From Actinomycetes bacterium (lineage in GTDB: Bacteria; Actinomycetota; Acidimicrobiia; UBA5794), in contig JAUVQC010000004.1 of assembly GCA_030598305.1 (NCBI GenBank), positions 1 to 17,610 of the forward strand: a stretch of 17,610 nucleotides of DNA, in the 5' to 3' direction. The notes beneath the pieces were generated by a model that was given only the letters and a program-made list of their open reading frames with translations, ran no database searches and was not told the origin of the DNA. This document shows, one piece after another, positions 1 through 7,647 of the stretch (position 1 is the stretch's first letter; the number at the start of each line of letters is the position of its first letter). The translations under genes were made by a program, and so were the position numbers.

Positions 1-1026
1 GGCGTTGGCTTCGCTGACGCCGAAGGCGCTTACCTCATGGGCGTGATCGCCGCAGTTTCCTCCGAGGCGGGACATGTTGGGCTTGTCGGAGCCGGTCAAT
101 TCGGGTACATCGAGCAGTACATAGGACCCTTCACAGCGGGAGCCCGATCCATCGACTCGAGCACGAGAGTATCGATCGATTGGGTCTCCCAGTCGTATTC
201 GTATGCACCGGCCGATGCCTTCAACAATGAGGAGGCGGGATACGAGGCGGCGATGAACCTCTTCGGACTCGGCGCCGATGTCGTGTTCCACGTGGCCAAC
301 GAAAGCGGCGAGGGAGTCCACGACGCGGCAGCCGCCTACAGCAAGGCGTCGGGGAGCAAGGTCTGGAGTATCGGGATTGACGTCGACGAAGGTTTCGAGG
401 CGAGCCCATCCGTCGCTGATCATGTGCTTTCGTCGATGGTGAAGCGGTACGACACAGCGACATATCAGATCATCAAGTCGTATCTCGACAATACGCTGAC
501 AGGCAGTGTGGTGTACGGACTGGAAAGCGGTGGCATCACCCATTCCACGTTCGGGAACCACCTAGCAACAGCAAGGGATGAGATCGAGTCGGCAAGATCG
601 CGGATTATCGAAGGCGCAGTGGATCTCCCGCTCATCACTGCGCTACCGTCGTCCTTCCGATCGACGGCTGTGCAATCAATCGATGTCGTCTACGACGGCG
701 TCAAATGCGTCGCTGATCCTGTCGACACAATCACGACAGGGGAAGCACTCAGTTTCACGTTCTTCAATACGACCGACGAACCTGCGGGAATAAGCCTCGC
801 ATCCACCGATTCAAGCATCCCCAATGATGTGCTTTTCGGCGATGAATGGACATTCTACGAACACTCGTGGGTACACAACTGGTGGATGGTTCCGCCGAAC
901 GAAGAGTACGAAATGCGTACCACCTTCGAAGGTGGGTCATTCGGCGCTGGACTCGTACTCTGTTGGCGAGAGGGACCCGAATCGCCGCCAGTCGTAGCCG
1001 AGCGATTCACGGTCAACGATTCCTAG
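1..1026 (+). CDS. BMP/PnrA-family ABC transporter substrate-binding protein, 5'-truncated, with extra C-terminal domain
   Basis: The reading frame is already open at base 1, so the gene starts outside the window; 341 residues remain, ending at TAG 1024-1026. The first ~205 residues match the Bmp/Med/PnrA fold: a GFADAEGAYLMGV segment, GLVGAGQFGYIEQYIGPFTAGA, the hinge run GADVVFHVANESGEGVHDAA, and SIGIDVDEG. This family binds nucleosides or similar ligands outside the membrane and feeds an ABC importer. The signal peptide and lipobox would lie upstream and cannot be seen. After about residue 225 there is a ~115-residue addition rich in beta-type sequence (ALSFTFFNTTDEPAG, EYEMRTTFEGGSFGAGLVLCW), with two cysteines near residues 236 and 321. 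That addition is not part of the usual BMP fold. The family call is firm; the ligand is unknown. Confidence 0.85.
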   Translation, partial: GVGFADAEGAYLMGVIAAVSSEAGHVGLVGAGQFGYIEQYIGPFTAGARSIDSSTRVSIDWVSQSYSYAPADAFNNEEAGYEAAMNLFGLGADVVFHVANESGEGVHDAAAAYSKASGSKVWSIGIDVDEGFEASPSVADHVLSSMVKRYDTATYQIIKSYLDNTLTGSVVYGLESGGITHSTFGNHLATARDEIESARSRIIEGAVDLPLITALPSSFRSTAVQSIDVVYDGVKCVADPVDTITTGEALSFTFFNTTDEPAGISLASTDSSIPNDVLFGDEWTFYEHSWVHNWWMVPPNEEYEMRTTFEGGSFGAGLVLCWREGPESPPVVAERFTVNDS

Positions 1027-1032
1027 GAAGTG

Positions 1033-1509
1033 TCACTCGTCATTCGTCGGGGGACGGCGTTGTTGCTTTGTCTCGCTGTGTGCTCGCTTGTCATCGAGTC
1101 TGCGTCGTCTCGCCGCACGCGACGGCTTCGTAGGCCGACGCTCGGGTGAATCGGGGCGTGCGGCCTCTTCGAGCATGGCATGAAGGCGACGGACGGCCTT
1201 CTTCCGATTCGTTGCCTGGGAACGTGACCCGTCCTCGGTGATCCGGATCTCGGCGCCAAGCTTGTCGGTCAGTCGCTCTCGCATCGGTTCGTCAAACGCC
1301 CGTGACGCCTCGATGTCGAAGGTGAGTTCCGCACGCGTCGAGGTCTTGTTGGCATGCTGGCCACCCGGGCCGCCGGAAGGCCCGAACCGCCACTGAAGCT
1401 CCGACTCGGGGATGTCGAATCGCACCGCTATCTCACCGTTCTGTGGGCTGCAGACGGGACTCATTCCGGTCAAGGAACGCCAGAGGCGTTCCCAACCCTT
1501 GGGTTTCAT
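1033..1509 (-). CDS. arfB: ArfB/YaeJ-like peptidyl-tRNA hydrolase (ribosome rescue)
   Basis: The 158-residue protein carries the release-factor catalytic loop as GGPGGQHANKTSTR (GGQ at residues 49-51), without the codon-recognition domains of RF1/RF2. It has a long basic C-terminal tail (RAARRRRLDDKR and beyond). This is the layout of ArfB, which enters ribosomes stalled without a stop codon, places the tail in the mRNA channel and hydrolyses the peptidyl-tRNA. The ATG at 1509 lies 12 nt after the preceding stop but has no clear Shine-Dalgarno sequence. An internal ATG at 1464 would give 143 residues, closer to the usual ArfB length, so the start is uncertain. It is the last gene of the minus-strand operon and converges on the BMP gene with a 6-nt gap. 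I see no terminator hairpin there. Confidence 0.88.
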   Translation of the reverse strand: MKPKGWERLWRSLTGMSPVCSPQNGEIAVRFDIPESELQWRFGPSGGPGGQHANKTSTRAELTFDIEASRAFDEPMRERLTDKLGAEIRITEDGSRSQATNRKKAVRRLHAMLEEAARPDSPERRPTKPSRAARRRRLDDKRAHSETKQQRRPPTNDE

Positions 1510-1521
1510 TCGTTGGCGACG

Positions 1522-3636
1522 TTAGTTGGAGAGCGTGGTGAAGGTGCGGGTTGTTCCTGTCCCTTGCACGAGGAGCACCTCGATGGTGTTGGGGCCCTCG
1601 ACCAGGGCCGAGGGCGGGATCATCATGCCAAAGGCGGTGTTCCCGGTATCCGAGAGATAGGTGCGGGTGACCGCAGCGATCCTGCCGTTGACGGCAATGG
1701 CGACGATCGAATGCTGGTACTGATCATCAGGGGTCCGTAGTGCACCCCGGTACCACGTCGGAAGCGCTGGGGCGTCGAGGTCGACATTCGTGTAGGTACC
1801 CTCGCTGGTCCGCGCTGATGCGAAGTCGTCATCGGAAACGATCGTGAGGCCAGCGGTTTCCACTCCGAGGAGATCGGCATATCCGTCGGGTGCAAGGCCG
1901 TATGGGCCATCTGACCCGAAATGGTCGGTCTTGCGTGCAGCGACTCCGAGCGCTTCGGATCCATCGACACCGAACGTGATCACGCCGTCTGATCCTTCGA
2001 TGCTGCTCTCGGTGCGCTCCGGGCGTTGCCCGGAGAAGAGTGACACACCATCAACTGCCCACGGCACGTCGATGCCGAGCACGTCTGCAACCGTTGGCAG
2101 CACATCGATCGTCTCGACGCGGTAGCGGTCGATGACGCCACCCTCGTCGTTTGGACGTTTGATGAACAGCGGAATCGCGGCGATGTCCCCGATCGTCTCC
2201 TCGGTGGCGTGGCGGCGGTGGTAGATGTCCGGTCTGACCGTCACTCCATGGTCCGCGAGCACGACGATGAGGGAGTCGTCATAAAACCCCTGCTTCTCGA
2301 GTTGTTCGATGATGTCGCCAAGGATCGTGTCGACGTATCCGACCTGGAGGAGATGTCGCTGATAGCCCTGGTCGACGAGCCACTCGTCACTCCCCCATCC
2401 CGGGCTCACGCTGCCCGGGGCAACCGATGAGCTGATCGACCTCTGCCCGCTCGAGAGGAATTCCCATGGCACGTGCGGGAGTAGCGCGTGCATGTAGTAG
2501 AGCGTTGGTTCCTGTGGGGCCGGAGACATCGAGTTGAGGAACTGATTGATGGAGGCAACCCTGCCTCCATCATCCGTCGCCTCAAGAAACCGGTCGACAA
2601 TGTTGAAGTCGTCAGCGTTTGCACCTGAAAAGTTCGTCCATGACGAATCGATGGGAGCGAGCTCATCAGCCATATCGCTCGGAAGGAACAGATGACCCGC
2701 AATAACCTGCAGGTCACCGATGAGCGTCGACCACCGCGTTGGGAACGGTTCCTGGGGTCGCGTCGCGTTCTCACACGCGTACTCAGGGCAGAGATCCGTG
2801 ACGGTCTCGATCACCTTGAGGTCGTAGGCATCGTCGAGCAGGGTGAACAACGTGAACGGGTGATCACCCGCAACAGGGATCTTGTCTCCGCTCGTGTGCT
2901 TCCCAGAGAGAATGACAGGGACGGAGTTCTCGGTTTGTTGCTGGACCGTGATCGCATTCGGAAACCAGGATCCGTCCTTGGCAAGTTTTGCGAATGAGGG
3001 ATACAACTCCTCCTGGAGGTTGCCTTCGCCATCCATGAGGGATGCGACAGGGAACTCATCGAAGATGATGAACACGACGGGTGCCGGATTGTCCACAGGA
3101 ATCGCAACCGGCTGCGCGACCGCGGATGTGGCGAAGACCAGTTGGGACACCGATGATCCGAAGACGAAGAGGGCGAGGACGACGAACGGGGCAACCGAAG
3201 CGAATCGGGCACCGGTACGCATCGGCTCGAGCTTGTAGATGCCTACAGCCATCAATACACCGATCCCGAGGGCCAACAGGACTTCGACAACGGGTGGTAT
3301 GCCTGCAAGTGGCGTCAGCTCGATGATCTGGAGTGCCAGCACGCCCGCGAGGAACGCGAGTACACCACCGTGGGCGATCCTTCCTGTCAACTCGTGAATA
3401 CTGCGAACCCATACGATGAATATGCCGACTCCGATAGGGATCACGAATGTCAGCAGAACTGCCAGGAGCACGATATCGATCGGCGGTGCAGACCGGGCGA
3501 GAAAGAATTCAGCGTTTCGCCCGAGCAGATCCAATAGCGGTTGCGCAACCGCAAGGACGAACAGGACAACGACCGAGACAACCACGTCCAACGGTGCCAT
3601 GCCGTCGCCCCCGCTGTTCACCGATGTGCCTGACAT
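1522..3636 (-). CDS. Membrane-anchored alkaline phosphatase/sulfatase-superfamily enzyme with Thr nucleophile position
   Basis: Numbered from a TTG at 3642 (706 aa); the ATG at 3636 is residue 3 and is my preferred start. Residues ~20-170 hold about five hydrophobic segments (near 20-38, 55-80, 92-108, 117-135, 150-170). After them comes an extracytoplasmic-type catalytic domain: metal-site strand VVFIIFDEFP (D195), QQQTENSVPVILSGKH around residue 237, HALLPHVPW (H385/H390), and VVLADHG (D464, H465) followed by HRRHATEET. Where sulfatases have Cys or Ser in CxPxR, this protein has Thr237. That resembles LtaS- and EptA-type phosphotransferases rather than formylglycine sulfatases. A role in adding or removing phospho-groups on a surface glycopolymer or lipid is inference. 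It sits 2 nt after the methyltransferase stop, or overlaps it as TTGA if the TTG is used, which implies translational coupling. Another ATG at 3600 is possible. Confidence 0.82.
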   Translation of the reverse strand: MSGTSVNSGGDGMAPLDVVVSVVVLFVLAVAQPLLDLLGRNAEFFLARSAPPIDIVLLAVLLTFVIPIGVGIFIVWVRSIHELTGRIAHGGVLAFLAGVLALQIIELTPLAGIPPVVEVLLALGIGVLMAVGIYKLEPMRTGARFASVAPFVVLALFVFGSSVSQLVFATSAVAQPVAIPVDNPAPVVFIIFDEFPVASLMDGEGNLQEELYPSFAKLAKDGSWFPNAITVQQQTENSVPVILSGKHTSGDKIPVAGDHPFTLFTLLDDAYDLKVIETVTDLCPEYACENATRPQEPFPTRWSTLIGDLQVIAGHLFLPSDMADELAPIDSSWTNFSGANADDFNIVDRFLEATDDGGRVASINQFLNSMSPAPQEPTLYYMHALLPHVPWEFLSSGQRSISSSVAPGSVSPGWGSDEWLVDQGYQRHLLQVGYVDTILGDIIEQLEKQGFYDDSLIVVLADHGVTVRPDIYHRRHATEETIGDIAAIPLFIKRPNDEGGVIDRYRVETIDVLPTVADVLGIDVPWAVDGVSLFSGQRPERTESSIEGSDGVITFGVDGSEALGVAARKTDHFGSDGPYGLAPDGYADLLGVETAGLTIVSDDDFASARTSEGTYTNVDLDAPALPTWYRGALRTPDDQYQHSIVAIAVNGRIAAVTRTYLSDTGNTAFGMMIPPSALVEGPNTIEVLLVQGTGTTRTFTTLSN

Positions 3637-3638
3637 CG

Positions 3639-5060
3639 TCAAACGATAGGTCGAAGCTCAAACAATCGACGTGTACCGCCAGGGACCTCGACCTCGCGTT
3701 CAATCGTGAATCCCTCCGCGAGGTACCCACGCAGGGATTCCTCGTTGTAGTCGACGTGGATCTCATGCGGCTTCTTGTTGGCAGTAAGACCGAGCACCAT
3801 CGGATCGTCTGGTGCCACCCACTCGAACACAACGCTTGCGCCGAGGTCCACGAACCAATCGATCACGGAACGCAGCGGAATGTTGCGCCCGATGACGAGA
3901 TGATGCACGACCGCGAGGCAGAGCACGAGATCCGGCTTTGACCGCTCGATCAGCGGAGGCCGCTCGATGCCTCGCCACCCGAGTCCAGGAGAGGGATCAG
4001 CGAGATCCTGTACAAGTGGAAGGACGTTGTCGGGTCCGTCGGCCCTCACAGAAACGAATAGATCATCGAGGACGGCATAGTCAGCATCGAGGGCAAGGAC
4101 CTGCTCAGCCCCCTTGGACGCGATCCTGGAAAAGTGGCCATCGTTCGCCCCAAGGTCCCACACCGTGGCGAACTGGTGCCCCTCGAGTGCCTGAGTGACG
4201 AAGTCCGCTTTGGCATCACGCTGCAGGGCCACATGGTCGCATCCAGTCGCATACTCATTCCACCGCGTCGTGCCTGCATCCCACGAGAGACCTGCCACGA
4301 TCTTGCGTAGACCTTTCACGTTCGCCACGATCATCTCCTTGGAGAATCCTGCTTCCTTGAATTCGGAGCGAACGTCGCGCCCGGCACCTGCCTGCTTCGC
4401 CTCTGCTCTCGCAAGCATCGATACGTGCAGCAGACCGCTCTTGGACATGAGGTCGCGCCGGGACATCACGGTCCTCATCTGAGATGCGGTGATGCCGTCG
4501 GGCTGGCCCCTGAGCCACGGTTCGAAGGGGATGCCTACGTTTGCCGTCAGCATGAGTGGATATAGGAACTGGGCGAGGAACTGGCGGTAGCCGACCCACA
4601 CCTCACCCTCCTCGAGGATCTCGAATGAGCCGATGTCGATGAATACGGGGCGTGCGCCGCGAAACTGGACGTTGAATGGCGTCGAATCCTTGAGAATCAT
4701 GCCTTCAGACAGCGCAGCAAGCAGAAGATCGAGCTGGAGGAGCGCCGCGTCACGAAGCATCGAGAACGTCCACTCGTACGGATAGGAGATGACCGGTACG
4801 AGGTCGTGACGCAGCACGGCCGCCCAGCGGGTGCCATCCGGGATGGTATGGCCCATCTCTTCAACGGTGCCGATGATCGTACCGGATGCCATGCCGTCGA
4901 CGAAAAACCGTGTCTCCAACAGCCGTCTCCAGTTGGCTAGGGACCGCTCGTCGATGTACCGGAAGACTTCACCGTCCTCCACGAAGACCCTGCTACCCGG
5001 ATCGCGGTATGACCCGGGATCCATGCGTTGTGAGCTGTTCGATGCCGTCTCGTCGTTCAC
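3639..5060 (-). CDS. Kinase-like domain fused to class I SAM-dependent methyltransferase
   Basis: 473 residues from a GTG at 5060; an ATG at 5024 (residue 13) is an alternative. The C-terminal half is a Rossmann methyltransferase: motif I is VWDLGANDGHFSR (residues 300-312), an acidic post-I strand VLALDADYAV follows, and the motif IV region is PDLVLCLAVVHHL (376-388). The N-terminal half has LKDSTPFNVQF (residues 123-133) and then PVFIDIGSFE (138-147). This spacing recalls the D-x4-N catalytic loop and the D-x-G metal site of kinase-fold and aminoglycoside-phosphotransferase proteins, though the His before the catalytic Asp is missing and no clear glycine loop is seen. The substrate is unknown. 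The downstream membrane enzyme and upstream membrane microprotein suggest work on a cell-surface polymer. It could equally be a wholly methyltransferase-associated substrate domain. Confidence 0.8.
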   Translation of the reverse strand: MNDETASNSSQRMDPGSYRDPGSRVFVEDGEVFRYIDERSLANWRRLLETRFFVDGMASGTIIGTVEEMGHTIPDGTRWAAVLRHDLVPVISYPYEWTFSMLRDAALLQLDLLLAALSEGMILKDSTPFNVQFRGARPVFIDIGSFEILEEGEVWVGYRQFLAQFLYPLMLTANVGIPFEPWLRGQPDGITASQMRTVMSRRDLMSKSGLLHVSMLARAEAKQAGAGRDVRSEFKEAGFSKEMIVANVKGLRKIVAGLSWDAGTTRWNEYATGCDHVALQRDAKADFVTQALEGHQFATVWDLGANDGHFSRIASKGAEQVLALDADYAVLDDLFVSVRADGPDNVLPLVQDLADPSPGLGWRGIERPPLIERSKPDLVLCLAVVHHLVIGRNIPLRSVIDWFVDLGASVVFEWVAPDDPMVLGLTANKKPHEIHVDYNEESLRGYLAEGFTIEREVEVPGGTRRLFELRPIV

Positions 5061-5072
5061 GCTGCGAAACGA

Positions 5073-5270
5073 TCAGTCGGTGTTCGGTGCTGGCACCGTT
5101 GGCTCAACAGCATCGTCTGTATCAACATCGCCGGTGGCCTGATCAGGCCTGGTGCGCTTGAACTTGTTGCCCATCATCTTGAAGAAAACGGCAACACCAG
5201 CCGCTCCCCCAAGCACGGCCTGGACGATGAGCGTTCCCGTTCCGGGATCGAGGTATGCGAAGAACTTCAT
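5073..5270 (-). CDS. Small single-pass membrane protein with YLDPGTG motif
   Basis: 65 residues from an ATG at 5270, preceded by AGGGGG about six bases upstream, which decides this start over a longer frame beginning at 5345. The sequence opens MKFFAYLDPGTG, continues into a glycine/alanine-rich hydrophobic helix (about residues 13-31), then a basic patch (KFKRTRP), and ends in an acidic, Pro-rich tail. One helix followed by positive charges predicts an outside N-terminus and a cytoplasmic tail. I recall short YLDPG(S/T)G proteins as widespread and functionally uncharacterised, but cannot confirm that here. It is the first gene of the minus-strand operon, 12 nt before the kinase/methyltransferase gene. 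It may anchor or regulate that enzyme at the membrane, which is inference. Confidence 0.75.
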   Translation of the reverse strand: MKFFAYLDPGTGTLIVQAVLGGAAGVAVFFKMMGNKFKRTRPDQATGDVDTDDAVEPTVPAPNTD

Positions 5271-5336
5271 CAGGTCCCCCTGAATCTTTGGGTCATTGTC
5301 GGGACGAACCCACATTCGTGGATTCCGGTGCGACCA

Positions 5337-5364
5337 AGTGTACATCGACTGACAGAGTCGTCCA
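5337..5364 (-). promoter_or_regulatory. Candidate promoter of the minus-strand operon
   Basis: Reading the minus strand, TGGACG (5364-5359) and TACACT (5342-5337) are separated by 16 bases. The -10 hexamer lies in CGATGTACACT, almost the same context (CGATGTACAAT) as the -10 of the divergent promoter. A start near 5330 would leave a 5' leader of about 60 nt before the ATG at 5270. The -35 match is only moderate. Confidence 0.4.
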
Positions 5365-5386
5365 CTCCCTCGGTGGGAATCGACCG

Positions 5387-5414
5387 TTGGCTCGGTCGGC
5401 GTGCGATGTACAAT
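5387..5414 (+). promoter_or_regulatory. Promoter for the VWA gene, nearly leaderless
   Basis: TTGGCT (5387-5392) and TACAAT (5409-5414) are separated by 16 bases. Transcription would start at about 5421-5423, at or within two bases of the ATG at 5423. An AGGAG (5416-5420) sits only two bases before the ATG, too close for a normal Shine-Dalgarno sequence and probably not transcribed. Confidence 0.55.
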
Positions 5415-5422
5415 CAGGAGTT

Positions 5423-7639
5423 ATGCGTGACCGTGACCAATCTGTGCTCAATGAGATCCTGCCTCCCGAGGAGCGGGCGATCGAGGCGGTCGTCGCACGC
5501 TATCAGCGGGTCGCACCTGCCGTGACGCGATTCGCTCGGTCCCTGTCGGGCAACGAGGAGCTCCAGGTCCGACTCGGGACCCAGGCCACATCCACTGACA
5601 ACACGATCATCCTCGACCCCGGGGTATTCCAAACCGCATACGCAAGATCCGCACCGGTCACACCATCAGAGGTCGCTCTCACTTCAGCTCTCCACGAAGT
5701 CATTCACCTCATCGCCACGGACTTCGATGAGGAGCGTCCGATCCCGAAAGAATGGCACGCATTCCAGCCCGAGACCGAGGACGACGATGTTGACTTCGAG
5801 GAAGCAATGGTTCCGGTTGGGCTCTTCCAGCTCGGTGAGATGGAACAAGATGTAATCCGGCCCGACATCACCGAGGATGACATCGACTTCGGGGAAGGAC
5901 ACGACGTCGATCCGAGCGCCGTGCCGCTCCTCGAAGCACTTCACGCGATCGGAGGGCCCGCGGCGGAAGCCATGTTCCTCTCGATCGAGGACGCTCGCCA
6001 GGAGCGCATCAATTTCGATGCGTACCCCGGAGCGGGATCGGTGCTCAAAGATCTGTACCGGACATCAGTCGGGCACGCCATGGCGCACGCACGACCGCTC
6101 GGCCAATTCGCACTTGCGTGCTTCATGATCATCGGCGGCCACGAGGAACGTGACCGTCTCCAACGGAAACTCTCACCACATGTCGCACTTGCACTCGATG
6201 ACGCAATGACGTTCCTCGAACCAGTCCTCGAGCTTGACGACCCTTGGTCAGTCGGAACCGTTGCGCTCCAGCTTCTCTCTGTTGCCAAGATGCACAACCT
6301 CGTACAGGAAGGTGCCGCGTCGACGACCCAGCACGGACGAAAGGCGGAGATGGAGGCTGACGAGGCCGCAATAGCGGACTCGGTCGATGCCGTCCGCCTC
6401 GTGACACCTTCGCTCCAGAACCGAGAGTCGTATGACCAGACCAGGGCCGCGGCGCAATCCGTCTCGGCACAGGATGGGAAGCTCGGAGAGTCCGAAACCG
6501 CCGGTGACCCCGCCACGGATCAATTGATGAAGGTGTCAACTTCGCCGACCATATTCCTGCCGACCGGGCAGAGCGGCAAACTGGTGGTCGTCGACCTCCC
6601 CCACCGCTTCGCCGACTGGGCGTCCCAGGGACGCGAGATGCTCCTCAAGGCGTCGACAGATTGGGGTGTTGCCCAACACCGTGTATCAGGTGAGCTCTAT
6701 CCGCTCTTCCTTGCGAACCAGCGTCGCGGCCTCCGCTCGGGATTCGATGCGGGCGACCTCTCGCCCTATACGCCGCTCCTTCTCGGTGCGGGCCTGTACG
6801 AGCGGATGTTCGAGCGCAGGGATCTTCCTTCAAGGCGATCCTACGCGCTCAGCCTTCTCGTCGATGGCTCTGCCTCGATGCTCCAGCCGCGCGCAGCAGG
6901 CTCGCGCAAGTCACCGTGGGCGATGGCGGCTGCGCTTCTGGGTGCATGGACACTCGCCAAGCTTGCTGATGAGCTCCAGATCGACTTCGAACTTGCCATC
7001 TTCAACCGATCGTTCGCAACCGACGCGGATTCGACCGAGGGCTCCTATCGGGACAAGCGGGCACGCGCGACTGCGGGGCTCCGCCAAGCCCAGGGTGGAA
7101 ACGCCGAGCGGCTGACACGCACCGTGAACCATTATCTCGTCAAACGTTTCAACCAGCGTTGGCGCGCATCAGAGGACGTGCTCGCGGGCCTGTTCTATTC
7201 GGCTGCTGCTCCCCAGGATGCCGCGAGGGAGGCAAGACGATCGCCCGAGGACTCGCCGCCAGTCTCGATGTTCGAGAAGGCCGCGAACGTCGACGAATTC
7301 AATCTCGCCCATGCCGCGGAGCGGCTTGCCGCTCAGCACGCATCGCATCGGATACTCGTCGTACTCGCCGACGGCATGACCCGGGGATCCGTTCAAACAC
7401 TCGCCGAAACCGTTGCCAGCGTCGAGCACTCCGGGGCGACTGTCCTTGGTATCGGCATCGGCGACGACACGGTGCGTGCCGCATACTCACGAGCTCAAGT
7501 TGTCGAGCAACCTCTCGGCCTCGCCTCAGCGATGGTTGAGGGTGTTCGCTCGACGCTCTACAAGTCGATCGCTGCTTCGGGATCGGATGCCTGGTGGGTC
7601 CATTCAGGAGCACGCGAGCTACAAGATCTGACGAACTAG
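5423..7639 (+). CDS. CobT/NorD-like VWA-domain protein with HExxH metallopeptidase-like motif
   Basis: 738 residues. The ATG at 5423 is chosen because of the promoter directly before it and because the conserved-looking sequence begins there. The N-terminal part has ALHEVIHLIATD, an HExxH at residues 91-95, followed ~95 residues later by SIEDARQERINFD (187-199). CobT and NorD proteins share a similar ED-R-E block. Between them is a strongly acidic stretch (about 117-165). The C-terminal part is a VWA domain with the MIDAS signature LLVDGSASM (D481, S483, S485) and, further on, NVDEFNLAHAAERL and RILVVLADGMTR (D650), closely resembling the CobT C-terminal domain. Such proteins pair with a MoxR/CobS AAA+ partner to insert metals or remodel other proteins. 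Here the partner gene follows with overlapping signals. No CobN or nitric-oxide reductase gene is nearby, so the target is unknown. Confidence 0.85.
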   Translation: MRDRDQSVLNEILPPEERAIEAVVARYQRVAPAVTRFARSLSGNEELQVRLGTQATSTDNTIILDPGVFQTAYARSAPVTPSEVALTSALHEVIHLIATDFDEERPIPKEWHAFQPETEDDDVDFEEAMVPVGLFQLGEMEQDVIRPDITEDDIDFGEGHDVDPSAVPLLEALHAIGGPAAEAMFLSIEDARQERINFDAYPGAGSVLKDLYRTSVGHAMAHARPLGQFALACFMIIGGHEERDRLQRKLSPHVALALDDAMTFLEPVLELDDPWSVGTVALQLLSVAKMHNLVQEGAASTTQHGRKAEMEADEAAIADSVDAVRLVTPSLQNRESYDQTRAAAQSVSAQDGKLGESETAGDPATDQLMKVSTSPTIFLPTGQSGKLVVVDLPHRFADWASQGREMLLKASTDWGVAQHRVSGELYPLFLANQRRGLRSGFDAGDLSPYTPLLLGAGLYERMFERRDLPSRRSYALSLLVDGSASMLQPRAAGSRKSPWAMAAALLGAWTLAKLADELQIDFELAIFNRSFATDADSTEGSYRDKRARATAGLRQAQGGNAERLTRTVNHYLVKRFNQRWRASEDVLAGLFYSAAAPQDAAREARRSPEDSPPVSMFEKAANVDEFNLAHAAERLAAQHASHRILVVLADGMTRGSVQTLAETVASVEHSGATVLGIGIGDDTVRAAYSRAQVVEQPLGLASAMVEGVRSTLYKSIAASGSDAWWVHSGARELQDLTN

Positions 7640-7647
7640 GAGAAGCC

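Noticed and set aside
1024..1035. Bidirectional terminator between the BMP and ArfB genes
   Set aside because: The gap is six bases and no stem-loop with T-run is present around it.
5255..5422. Longer start for the VWA protein at 5255
   Set aside because: The extra 56 residues cross both divergent promoters and look non-coding.
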